The position numbers were made by a program, and so were the translations under genes. A model generated the notes under the pieces. It was given only the letters and a program-made list of their open reading frames with translations. It searched no databases and was not told the DNA's origin. Positions 18,262 to 28,551 of a stretch of DNA of 64,000 nucleotides are shown here, one piece after another. The stretch is from CAWJAP01 sp963834365 (lineage in GTDB: Bacteria > Acidobacteriota > Vicinamibacteria > Vicinamibacterales > Vicinamibacteraceae): NCBI GenBank assembly GCA_963834365.1, contig CAWIBS010000007.1:68700-132699 (forward strand). Direction: 5' to 3'. Positions within the stretch are counted from its first letter, which is position 1; the number at the start of each line of letters is the position of its first letter.

Positions 18262-19344
18262 TCACTTCCTGACGACGTACCAGTTGTTCATGACGTCGTG
18301 GGCGATTTCGTGCTTCTCGACCGATCCGAAGCCGGCCGCGGCGAGATACTCCCGCGTCTTCTGTTCGCCCCACATCGCGCCAAGGCCTTCCCCGCCCTGC
18401 GCGAGCGACACCGTCATGCAGTGGAGCGTCGAGACCGTGTAGAGGAACGTCCCCAGCACGTGGCCGATGTTGCCGCGGATGTCGGTCGTCGCCTTGATGT
18501 CCTGCATCAGGTACACGCCGTCAGGGCTCAGGCTGCGGTAGATGCCCTTGAGAAGGTTCAGCGGCTTCCCCTGATCGTGCACCGCGTCGAAGGTGGTGAT
18601 GAAGTCGAACGCGTGCTCGTCGGCCGTCTCGTCGAAGTCGGACAGGTTGCGGGCGACGAACTGTACGTTGGTCAGCCCCTTGGACGCAGCACTTTGCCGC
18701 CCGTTGGCGACCGCTTCCTCCGAGAGGTCGAAGCCCACGCACTGACTGCGCGGAAAGAGCTCCGCGAGACGCACCAGCGCCCGGCCCGATCCGCAGCCGG
18801 CATCGAGTACGCGGATCCCGGCCTCCAGCCGGCCCACGAGGCCTGGCACGAGCGGCAGCACGTGAGCCTCGAGCGAGGAGACCACCGTCTGATCCTCCGC
18901 CATCAGCGCGTGGAAGCGCGGGAACCGCGAGTAGGGAACGCCACCACCCTGCTTGAAGCACGTGATGATCTCGTCTTCGACGGTGCCAAGGAAGGGGACG
19001 ATCTGGGCGAGCATCGCGAGGTTGTCGGTTCCGGCCTCGCGGGTGAGAAACGCCGCGTGCTCGTCGGGAAGCAGGAAGTGCGTGCTCTCCTCGTTGACCT
19101 CGACGACGCCGGAGGTGACCATCGCGCCGAGCCACTCGCGGACATAGCGCTCGTCGAGGCCGGCGCGACTCGCGATCTCCCGGGGCGTCGAGGCGGGCTG
19201 GCCACGCATGCTGTCGAAGAGCCCCGTGCGATGGCCGATCGACGTCATGAGACAGAGACCCGCATCGTTGACGGCTTGTATGAAGCGGCCGGCAAAATTC
19301 TCGGCCCTCGCGTGGTCGAACGTCGGAACTTCTTGTGACATCAC
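18262..19344 (-). CDS. SAM-dependent methyltransferase with winged-helix N-terminus
   Basis: A 360-residue soluble protein. The first 100 residues look like the winged-helix dimerisation domain of O-methyltransferases ('TPREIASRAGLDERYVREWL'). A class I methyltransferase fold follows with motif I 'IRVLDAGCGSGRALVRLAEL', acidic 'QCVGFDLSEEAVANG' and motif 'DFITTFDAVHDQ'. The substrate is unknown; the architecture matches a common environmental family. A second start, ATG 19341, is equally possible. It is separated from the potassium channel gene by 52 bp in the same direction. Confidence 0.85.
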   Translation of the reverse strand: MMSQEVPTFDHARAENFAGRFIQAVNDAGLCLMTSIGHRTGLFDSMRGQPASTPREIASRAGLDERYVREWLGAMVTSGVVEVNEESTHFLLPDEHAAFLTREAGTDNLAMLAQIVPFLGTVEDEIITCFKQGGGVPYSRFPRFHALMAEDQTVVSSLEAHVLPLVPGLVGRLEAGIRVLDAGCGSGRALVRLAELFPRSQCVGFDLSEEAVANGRQSAASKGLTNVQFVARNLSDFDETADEHAFDFITTFDAVHDQGKPLNLLKGIYRSLSPDGVYLMQDIKATTDIRGNIGHVLGTFLYTVSTLHCMTVSLAQGGEGLGAMWGEQKTREYLAAAGFGSVEKHEIAHDVMNNWYVVRK

Positions 19345-19434
19345 TGGTCCGCCATCAGGGGTTGTTACCGCGGTGATGACAGATCAGAGAGCAGAGATGA
19401 GGGATAGTCAAGCGTCTGGCAGGCCGCCAGCTGC

Positions 19435-20406
19435 TCAGGCTTTCGAGGGGAGCGTGCGCTGGTGGCGCCTCGCCAGACGAAACACTTCACGCCCCACTTC
19501 GAAGAGCAGCACGATGAAGGTCGAGATGAGCCCGATGCGGGCGGCCAGGTTGATGGCCGGTGCCACGCCGCCCTCGGCCGGCATGGCCGTCTCGGCCGCG
19601 ACCACGAGATCGCCCGCTCTCAGGAAGAGCGCGATCATCACCAGCGAGACGACATGGCCGACAATCTTCGCGATCGATCGCAGCGCGAGCCAGTTCGGCC
19701 GCAGCAGAACGATCCACTGCACGATCAGCCCGGCGGATGCGACGAGGAGAATTGGAACGTACAAGCTTTGCCACACCGGAGCAAGCTCCAGGACGACCGA
19801 CGCCGGACCGAAGATGAGCCAGGGATGACTGGGCACGGCGGTCCACCAGACGATGAACGCGGTGCTGAAGAAGATCTCGCAGGCCAGGCTCACCCGCGAA
19901 GGGCCGGCGGGCGGCTTCTGCAGCGGGGGAAGGCTCCCCGGCGTCCAGCCGGCGATGAACGGCAGCCGCGGCATGTGCCGATCGAACACCGCGAAGGCCA
20001 GGGTGACCCAACCGAACACCATGACGCCCGGTCCGATGGGCAACGTGACGAGTGCCGAGACGACCTGGTTCACCGGCTTGCCGGTGGCGAGCAGCACCGT
20101 CGCCGCGATCACGTGCACGAGCACCATCCCCGCGAGTGACACCTTGAGCACGAACCAGTAGAAGGGAAGGATCGCCGAGCCAATCAGCGCCCGCTGCGGC
20201 CGATAGCGCGCGGCCAGCAGCATCGGGTGTCCAAAGGGCTTCAGGATCGATTCCTGCTCGCGCTGATCGAGCGGACGTCCGAGCGCCTCCTCCCGTTCTT
20301 CGGCCTGCGAGCGCAGCTCCTCGGACAACTCGCGGATGATGTCGTCGCGCTGCGCGCGTGGCAGCCACGCGCTGACGGCCTGCAGATAGCGTTCGATGAG
20401 TTCCAT
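19435..20406 (-). CDS. Multi-span membrane protein paired with PadR
   Basis: A 323-residue protein. The cytoplasmic N-terminus ('MELIERYLQAVSAWLPRAQR', 'DDIIRELSEELRSQAEEREE') is a HAAS-like helical domain known from proteins encoded next to PadR regulators. About seven hydrophobic segments follow. The gene starts 15 bp after the PadR stop in the same direction, the usual pairing in which PadR controls the membrane protein. It is likely to sense or respond to envelope stress; the actual role is unknown. Confidence 0.8.
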   Translation of the reverse strand: MELIERYLQAVSAWLPRAQRDDIIRELSEELRSQAEEREEALGRPLDQREQESILKPFGHPMLLAARYRPQRALIGSAILPFYWFVLKVSLAGMVLVHVIAATVLLATGKPVNQVVSALVTLPIGPGVMVFGWVTLAFAVFDRHMPRLPFIAGWTPGSLPPLQKPPAGPSRVSLACEIFFSTAFIVWWTAVPSHPWLIFGPASVVLELAPVWQSLYVPILLVASAGLIVQWIVLLRPNWLALRSIAKIVGHVVSLVMIALFLRAGDLVVAAETAMPAEGGVAPAINLAARIGLISTFIVLLFEVGREVFRLARRHQRTLPSKA

Positions 20407-20421
20407 GTCGTTCCGTACCTT

Positions 20422-20784
20422 TCAACTGACGCGGCGTCGATCGTCGTCCTGCACGATCCGATGGAGGGCTGCGTTGAGGGCCGCCCACTCCTCGAGGAGC
20501 TGCTCCAGGGTGCGCGCGCCCGCATCCGAGAGTTGATAGAAGCGCTTCTTCCGCTTGTCGTGCTCGCGCCATTCGCTCAGGAGGAGCCCCTGCGTCTCGA
20601 GGCGGCGGAGCAGCGGGTAGAGTGTGCCCTCGTCGATCGCGAGTCCGTGGTCGTCGAGCGCCTTGCGGAGCGTGTAGCCGTACTGCTCGGTCCGCAGATG
20701 GGCGAGCACGGCGAGCGTCAGGCATCCGCGCCGGAGCTCGAGCCGCAGGTTTTCGAAAACGTCGGTGGCGGCTGGGTTTACCAT
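20422..20784 (-). CDS. PadR-family transcriptional regulator
   Basis: A 120-residue winged-helix repressor. The DNA-binding core is 'RRGCLTLAVLAHLRTEQYGY' then 'GLAIDEGTLYPLLRRLETQG', followed by 'SEWREHDKRKKRFYQLSDAG' and a C-terminal dimerisation helix. The match to the PadR/PF03551 pattern is strong. It sits at the head of an operon with the membrane protein 15 bp downstream. Its own start codon lies inside a repeated TGTGTCACA element that probably is its operator, so autoregulation is likely. Confidence 0.92.
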   Translation of the reverse strand: MVNPAATDVFENLRLELRRGCLTLAVLAHLRTEQYGYTLRKALDDHGLAIDEGTLYPLLRRLETQGLLLSEWREHDKRKKRFYQLSDAGARTLEQLLEEWAALNAALHRIVQDDDRRRVS

Positions 20785-20813
20785 GTGTCACAACCTGTGT
20801 GTCACACACTATA
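20784..20813 (-). promoter_or_regulatory. PadR promoter with two TGTGTCACA operator copies
   Basis: TGTGTCACA occurs at 20784-20792 and 20798-20806, spaced 14 bp. On the minus strand TATAGT (20808-20813) is a good -10 box, so both copies lie between the -10 box and the padR start codon. The second copy lies within a near-palindrome TGTGTGTCACACA. Confidence 0.6.
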
Positions 20814-21455
20814 TGACGCATGGCCTGCCGTCAAGTTCCAAGGATCCGACGCAGAGGCCTCTGGCGTCGCAGACTCTAAAGGTGGCCCGCTTAAGTGCGC
20901 GGGAAATCGGGTGACTCGGTGACGCCGCTGCGCCTGCCAGATGTGCCGGCGGTTGTGCGCCGCAATGATGAGGAAGCCGGCGCCGAGCTGGTAGCGGAGG
21001 AGGGGCAGGAAGGGGTTCACGAAACGGACGCGATTGAGGTCGAGGTCGGCCCATTCGACGAGCTTCGTCCGCGCCAGCACCTGGCTGTCCGCAAACCGCC
21101 GGCCGATCTCCTCCTTCGTGCCCGACGGTGCGGGCACGATCTTCCCGGGCGCCTTCAGCCGCCGCTTCGGTGGCGGCTCCATTTCCCGGATGAACCAGCG
21201 CGCGAACCAGCCCGGTGCGATCGGGTCGCGGCGCCGCGATCCGGTGATGCGCGCCGCCTCCGCGGCCGTGGTCATGGCCTCGAGATAGATCCGCGCCGCC
21301 ACGGTCAGATGATCGAGACAGTGGGCGACGCTCCAGGCGCGCCCGCCTCCGGGCTGCCACGTGAACTGCCCGGACGACAGCGACGCCACCAGTGCCAGCG
21401 CCTCGCGCTCCGTGATCTCGAGGGCCGCATGAAGACGAGCCACGTCGTCGTGCAT
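20802..21455 (-). CDS. DinB-like (DfsB-type) four-helix protein
   Basis: A 217-residue protein of the DinB superfamily: 'GRAWSVAHCLDHLTVAARIY' and 'HNRRHIWQAQRRH' supply the spaced histidines that bind a metal. Such proteins are thiol transferases or of unknown function. The start ATG 21455 is chosen because the upstream extension is not protein-like. The last 40 residues ('LSGPPLESATPEASASDPW') are low in structure and the stop lies inside the PadR operator region, so the natural end may be earlier or the tail may be an artefact. Confidence 0.78.
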   Translation of the reverse strand: MHDDVARLHAALEITEREALALVASLSSGQFTWQPGGGRAWSVAHCLDHLTVAARIYLEAMTTAAEAARITGSRRRDPIAPGWFARWFIREMEPPPKRRLKAPGKIVPAPSGTKEEIGRRFADSQVLARTKLVEWADLDLNRVRFVNPFLPLLRYQLGAGFLIIAAHNRRHIWQAQRRHRVTRFPAHLSGPPLESATPEASASDPWNLTAGHASYSV

Positions 21456-21518
21456 CGTGCCAGCATACCCGCAGGCCCGGCCCGGCGAGGCTCCGGAGCC
21501 GCCCATTCGGAGTAGGAT

Positions 21519-22080
21519 GTGCGGGTGGTCAGCCCTGCCAGCGGGGTTACCGTGTACGGCGCCGACTGGTGCGAAGACACGAGCCGGGCCCGCCGCCTGC
21601 TGCGGCGTCTCGCCGTGCCCCATCGGTATCTGAACGTGGACGATGATCTCGAGGCGTTGTCCGACGCCACCGCCCTCGCGAGCGGTGCACGGCGCACCCC
21701 CGTCGTGGAGGTCCGCGGACAGGCGCTCGTCGAGCCGTCGAACGACACGCTGACCTCTGCGCTCGTCGGCGGCTGGCTATCTGACGTCCGACGAGATCGA
21801 CAGTCGCCTGCACGCGCAGAACGTCGGGGACGCCGAGCGCATGGCGCGGGTCGGCCTGGGCGCCGCCATGTTCTTGGCCGTCCGCGACCTGCCGGCGGGC
21901 TTGCGGCTTCCCGGCGCGCGTCCTCGGACTGGGGCTCATGCTCACGGGTGCGAGCGGGTTCTGTCCGATCTTCCAGGCCCGTCGCGTCTCGTCGATCGGC
22001 GGGGTGGGCGACCGCCCGGGCGAGGCCGAGCACAGTGCCTGGCTCAGGCCGGTTCCCCGGGACGAATCGACGCCTGCGTG

Positions 22081-22081
<1 letters not shown>
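21519..22081 (+). CDS. Glutaredoxin-like protein fused to DUF2892 (two frameshifts)
   Basis: Reconstructed 186-residue protein. Residues 1-85 are a thioredoxin-fold glutaredoxin ('VTVYGADWCEDTSRARRLLR', with a C-x-x-[TS] site) with 'RRTPVVEVRGQALVEPSNDT'. After 'YLTSDEID', a DUF2892 membrane hairpin follows ('NVGDAERMARVGLGAAMFL' and 'GLGLMLTGASGFCPIFQ'), as in YgaP-type sulfurtransferases. The pieces lie in three frames with +1 shifts near 21774 and 21910. TAGGAT at 21513-21518 could be a -10 box, making GTG 21519 or 21525 nearly leaderless. The stop overlaps the glgB ATG (TGATG), so the genes are coupled. Confidence 0.65.
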
Positions 22082-24320
<2,239 letters not shown>

Positions 24321-24560
24321 ATCTGAGCCGCGGACAAATCTGACCAACGGACAGATCAAGCCAAGCCACGGACAGATCTGACCAGAGAAGCCACGGACAG
24401 ATCTGACCAAACCACCGGACGGACCAATGACCAACGATGGGATGCCCGTAGTCCGTAGTCCGTAGCCCGTAGTCCAAGATCGAAGACCGAAGATCTGACC
24501 AAGCCACGGACAGATCTGAGCCACGGATAAGATCTGATCGATCAGATCAGATAAGCACGA
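24321..24560. repeat. Degenerate tandem repeats: GCCACGGACAGATCTGACC units
   Basis: After glgB there are about eight imperfect copies of a unit close to GCCACGGACAGATCTGACC. They are interrupted by four CCGTAGT units (about 24447-24475) and a short GAAGACC tract like the one at 10203-10300. One isolated copy of the same unit follows the stop of the propeller-cytochrome gene at 6094-6122. Spacing and sequence vary too much for a CRISPR array. No coding potential. Confidence 0.75.
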
Positions 24561-24565
24561 TGACC

Positions 24566-24660
24566 GTCGTAGTGGCCGCCTTCAGGCGGCCGGGTCCGGC
24601 TGAAGCCGGACACTACGTCAACTGCAGGTCTGGCTGAAGGCGGACGCGACGTCAACTACG
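24566..24660. repeat. Hairpin repeats including CTGAAGCCGGACACTAC
   Basis: A GGCCGCC-TTCA-GGCGGCC hairpin (about 24573-24591) is followed by GTCCGGCTGAAGCCGGAC, which is also a hairpin, and the 17-mer at 24600-24616 shared with 396-412 and (reversed) 14826-14842. It lies just beyond the stop of the PKHD hydroxylase gene and opposite the glgB end, so it may serve both as terminator. Confidence 0.65.
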
Positions 24661-24689
24661 TCGAGACGAGTGAGCTCCCGCAGCGTCCG

Positions 24690-25372
24690 CTATGCGTCCG
24701 CCCAGCGGCGCAGCAGGTTGTGATACACGCCGGTGAGCTGGACGGCCGACGGGTGATCGGGCATGTCGCGGCCGATCCGCTGGATGGCGCCGTCGAGGTC
24801 GAACAGCAGCGTCCGCTGGCCGTCGTCGCGGACCATGCTCTGGATCCAGAAGAACGAGGCGATGCGCGCGCCCCGCGTCACCGGGCGACACCGAGTGCAG
24901 GCTGGTTGACGGATACAGCACCAGGTGTCCGGCGGGCAAGCTTCACGCGGTGCACGCCGTAGGTGTCCTCGACCAGCAGCTCGCCGCCGTCGTACTCGGC
25001 CGGATCGGCGAGGAAGAGCGTCGCCGAGAGATCCGTGCGGATCCGGTGCGGCGTGCCGGTGACCTGGCGGATCGCGTTGTCGACGTGGTTGCCGAACGAC
25101 TGTCCGCCCTCGTAGCGGTTGAAGAGCGGCGGAAAGACGCGCAGCGGCAGCGCCGCCGCGATGAACAGCGGGTTGCGCTGCAGCGCCGCGAGAATGCGAT
25201 CGCCCAGCTGCCGCGCGACCGGATGGTCTTCGGGGAGCTGCCGGTTGTCCTTGGCGCGCGCCGACTGGTGGCCCGCCGTGACCCGGCCGTCAACCCAGGC
25301 GGCTTCGTCGAGGAGGCGCCGCGCGTCGGCGACCTCCTCGGCCGTCAGCACGATCGGAATCTGCAGCAGCAT
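24690..25372 (-). CDS. PKHD-type Fe(II)/2-oxoglutarate hydroxylase, PiuC/YbiX family (two frameshifts)
   Basis: About 226 residues after joining frames. Double-stranded beta-helix dioxygenase: 'FGNHVDNAIRQ' gives the H-x-D iron ligands, 'LYPSTSLHSVSPVTRGARIA' the distal histidine and the 2-oxoglutarate-binding arginine, then 'SFFWIQSMVRDDGQRTLLFD' typical of PiuC. Breaks fall near 24940 and 24895, both +1. PiuC proteins are routinely encoded beside catecholate-siderophore receptors; here the ATG lies 4 bp after the receptor stop, so the two form an operon. The reaction on the siderophore is not established. Confidence 0.82.
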
Positions 25373-25376
25373 CGAC

Positions 25377-27939
25377 TCAGAAACGGAATCCAGCGGTGAG
25401 CATGGACCGAGCGGCGCGGCCCCGGGATGTAGTGGCCGCCGCCGACGCGATCGACGTAGTCCTCGTCGGCCAGGTTGTTGCCATTGAGCCGCAGCGTCAG
25501 GTGCTCATTGACGTCGTAGGAGACGCAGCGCGTTGACCAGCCAGTAGCTCGGGACCTGCGCGGTGTTGGTCGCGTTGCGGAAGACACGCGTCCATGTACT
25601 GCACGCCGCCGCCCGCCGTGATGCCTCCAGGGCAGCGCGTAGGTCGTCCAGAGATTGAACGTGTGCTCCGGCGTCAGCGCGAGCGCGTTGTCCACTTCGA
25701 GCGCGGTGTTCGACTGCGACGATGTCGCTCGACATGAAGGTGTAGTCGGCGAACGCGGTCCAGTTGCGGAGCCGGCCCGACGCGCCGAGCTCGATGCCCG
25801 ACACGCGCTGTTCGCCCGCGAGCACCGTCGGCGGATCGCCGGGGTTGAAACCGGGCGTGCGCGCGTTGGTCTTGTCGGTGCGGAAGATCGCGGCGGTGAG
25901 CGACAGCACGGTTCTGCGCCACGTCCCACTTCGTCCCGATCTCGTAAGTGCGGCGACTTCTCGGGCTCGAGGTTCACCGTCGCCGGGGTGAGCGCGAGCC
26001 CTTCGGCTGACGGGTTGAACGACGTCCCGTAGCCGGCGTAGACGCTGCCGTTCGGCCGCGGCTTGTAGACGGCGCCGGCGCGCCAGCTGACCATGTCGTC
26101 GATCCGGGCGAACGGCGTCGAGCACGCCGGTCGCGGCGATCGAGTCGTAGTCGACGTCGAAGCGATCCCAGCGCAGCCCGCCGGTCAGCTCCCATGATCG
26201 GCTCGAGATTGACCGTGTCGAACGCATAGACGGCGGCCGAGTCAGCGCTGCCGTCGGTGGGGCGCCGGTACGGGTGATCGGGCCGGGATACGGCTCGTCG
26301 GGGTCCGGGTTGAACAGGTCCGCTTGCGGCGCCGTCGGCCCGGTGCGAGCGAAGTTCTCCGACGTCTCGCGCGAGATCTCGACGCCGGCGGCCATTGCGT
26401 GCGTCGAGCCCGCCCGTCGCGAATCGCGTCGTCAGATTCGTCTGGTTGGCGACGATGTCGTCGATCATGTCGCGCGACTGGAGCTGCCGGTTGATCGCCG
26501 TGCTCGTGTTCACGCTGGCGAAGCGCGGCGCCGTGATGACCGAGTCGCGCGAAGTTCTGGCCGTAGCGCGTGAGGTTGCGCAGCGTCAGCGTCGGCGAGA
26601 AGTCGTGGTCGACGAGCGCGGTCGCGACGTCGGTCTCCGTGTCCTCGTAGTCGCGGGCGCGCAGGCCGTAGAAGTTCGACTGATCGACCGGCGGCATGCC
26701 GTTGGAGTAGTCGCTGCAGCTCGGGATTGGTGTTGACCGGCACCCAGGGCAGCCCGTACTCGGGCAGGTTGTCCTGGTTCAGGTGCATGTGGCTGAAGGT
26801 CGCGCGCGTCGGCGTGCCCAGCCCGAACGCGAGCGAGGGCGCCACGCCCCAGCGCTCGCCCTTCGACGACGTCGCGGCCGGGGACGCCGGTGTCGGTCCA
26901 CATCGCGTTGACGCGGAACGCGCCGCTTTCGAGCCCGATGTCGTCCAGCGGCTGGTTGATGTCGAGCGTGCTCCGGAGATAGTCGGCGTTGCCGCCGCCG
27001 ATCGAGCCCGCGTACATGCGTCTGCTGCGTCGGCGCCTTGCTCACCTGATTGATCGCGCCGCCGGTGGAGCCGCGTCCGGCGATCGACGAGGACGGTCCC
27101 TTCGCCACTTCGACCTGTTCGAGATTGAAGGAGTCGCGCGAGTAGCCGCCGAAGTCGCGCACGCCGTCGATGAACATGTCGGTCCGCGCGCTGAAGCCGC
27201 GGATGGTCAGCTGGTCGCCGGCCGGCACGCCGCCCTCACCGGCCTGGAACGTGATGCCGGGGACGTTGCGCAGCACGTCGCGCAGCGTGTCTGCGCCCTG
27301 CTGCTCGATGAGGGCCCGCGGAATGACGGTGATCGTCTGTGGCACGTCGCGCAGCGGCTCGGTCACCTTGGGAGACGACAGGGTCGGCACCCGGCCCGTG
27401 ACCTCGATGGCTTCCGACAACCCCTGCACGTCGAGCACGGCGGCCGTCGGCGACAGGAAGCGCGGGACCAGCCCCGTCCCCGTCAGAAGATGCTGGAGCG
27501 CCTCGGTCGGCGAATGGAGACCGCTGACGCCGGGCGATGACACCCCCTTCATGCGGTCGTCGGAGATCCGTACCGTGACCCCCGTCATCTGCGTGAAGGC
27601 GGCCAGCACCACCTCGAGGGGGCCGGGGGCGATGTCGAAGCGTTGCAGCGGCGGGTCGTCCTTGGGCGCGGGCGCCTGTGCCACGGACCATGCGGTCGCG
27701 GGCTGTCCGGGGCGGTCGAGCCAGGCGGCGCCCCTGAACTCTGGAAGGACGTCCCGCAAATCGAGCCGGCTCGAGTTGACCCCGGTCCTCACAAGGTTGG
27801 AGTTGCGGCCCTCAGCCGCCAACGTCGGGCTGGCTACGGCCGAGGCGGCAAGCGCCCCAGCGACCACCCACGACCGCCGGCCGGTCCGGGAGCTGCGGTT
27901 CCGGCCTGATTTCTTGTGTGACTTGCCGTTGTGGCTCAT
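25377..27939 (-). CDS. TonB-dependent siderophore receptor with STN domain (many frameshifts)
   Basis: About 850 residues once joined. Exported protein (long signal region with 'RSWVVAGALAASAVASPTLA'), then a secretin/TonB short N-terminal (STN) domain ('LQRFDIAPGPLEVVLAAFTQ'), which usually signals to an anti-sigma factor. The plug follows ('LRDVPQTITVIPRALIEQQG', 'LTIRGFSARTDMFIDGVRD', 'VEVAKGPSSSIAGRGSTGG') and a Fiu/FhuE-like barrel ending 'MLTAGFRF'. ATG 27939 has GGAG upstream. From 27020 downward the frame changes every 140-170 bp (near 27016, 26858, 26713, 26547, 26403 and on), nearly always by one inserted base. No FecR/sigma pair is nearby, despite the STN domain. Confidence 0.85.
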
Positions 27940-27994
27940 TCGAGGACTCCCTGGGCGTCCGCAAGTGCGAACGGTCGCAAATTCGACGACGGGA

Positions 27995-28023
27995 GTTATA
28001 TCCGACCAAAATGGTCGGGTCAA
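27995..28023 (-). promoter_or_regulatory. Sigma-70 promoter with palindromic operator in the spacer
   Basis: On the minus strand TTGACC (28018-28023), a 17-bp spacer and TATAAC (27995-28000). The spacer is almost wholly the palindrome CCGACCA-TTT-TGGTCGG (28002-28018). It faces the siderophore-receptor operon and leaves a leader of about 50 bases. A bound repressor would block RNA polymerase directly; which regulator binds is not known. Confidence 0.75.
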
Positions 28024-28066
28024 GAGATTCCGGATGGGACCCGGAAAAAGGCTGGGGCTGAAGGCG

Positions 28067-28468
28067 TCAGCGCGCCATCGCCTCGATGGCCTTCCACTGC
28101 GCGTCGGTGACCGGCATCACCGACAGCCGTGACATGCGGACCAGGAGGAAGTCCGCGAACCGTGGGTCTGCCTTGATGGCTTTGAGCGTCACGGGGCCGG
28201 CGAGCGGCGAGACGGGCCCGACGTCGATGGCGAAAAGCTTGCCGGCCGCGTCCTGCGAATCCGGATAGGGATCCGAGAGCGCCGTGGCGACGCCGACGAT
28301 CTGCTTCTCGTCGCCGGTGTGGTAGTAGAAGATTCGATCCCCCCGCTTCATCGACTGCAGATGCTTCTGAGCGAGCGGATTGCGCACGCCGGTCCACGAC
28401 GTGCGTCCGTCCTTCACCAGCGCGCTGAAGGGGTAGTGCGTCGGCTCCTCCTTGACCAGCCAGTTCAT
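28067..28468 (-). CDS. EVE-domain protein
   Basis: A 133-residue protein made up of one EVE domain (PUA/YTH-like fold): 'MNWLVKEEPTHYPFSAL', 'TSWTGVRNPLAQKHLQSMKR' and 'GDRIFYYHTGDEKQIVGVAT'. EVE domains are thought to read modified bases in DNA or RNA; stand-alone members have no defined job. The start is fixed by GGAGGAG just upstream of ATG 28468. It shares the strand with the receptor operon but is separated from it by the operon's own promoter. Confidence 0.88.
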   Translation of the reverse strand: MNWLVKEEPTHYPFSALVKDGRTSWTGVRNPLAQKHLQSMKRGDRIFYYHTGDEKQIVGVATALSDPYPDSQDAAGKLFAIDVGPVSPLAGPVTLKAIKADPRFADFLLVRMSRLSVMPVTDAQWKAIEAMAR

Positions 28469-28536
28469 CGCTCCTCCTGCAGGACGGCCCTGAATTGCGT
28501 CCAGCGCGTGGCCCGCGCCGGACTGTAGCACACCGG

Positions 28537-28542
28537 TATAAT
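28537..28542 (+). promoter_or_regulatory. Consensus TATAAT -10 box ahead of the peptidase gene
   Basis: TATAAT ends nine bases before ATG 28552, which leaves a leader of only about three bases and no ribosome site. No good -35 box was seen. Confidence 0.5.
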
Positions 28543-28551
28543 CCGGCTGAG

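Noticed and set aside
24321..24560. Possible CRISPR array
   Set aside because: Units vary in length, sequence and spacing, there are no unique spacers of constant size, and no cas genes are present.
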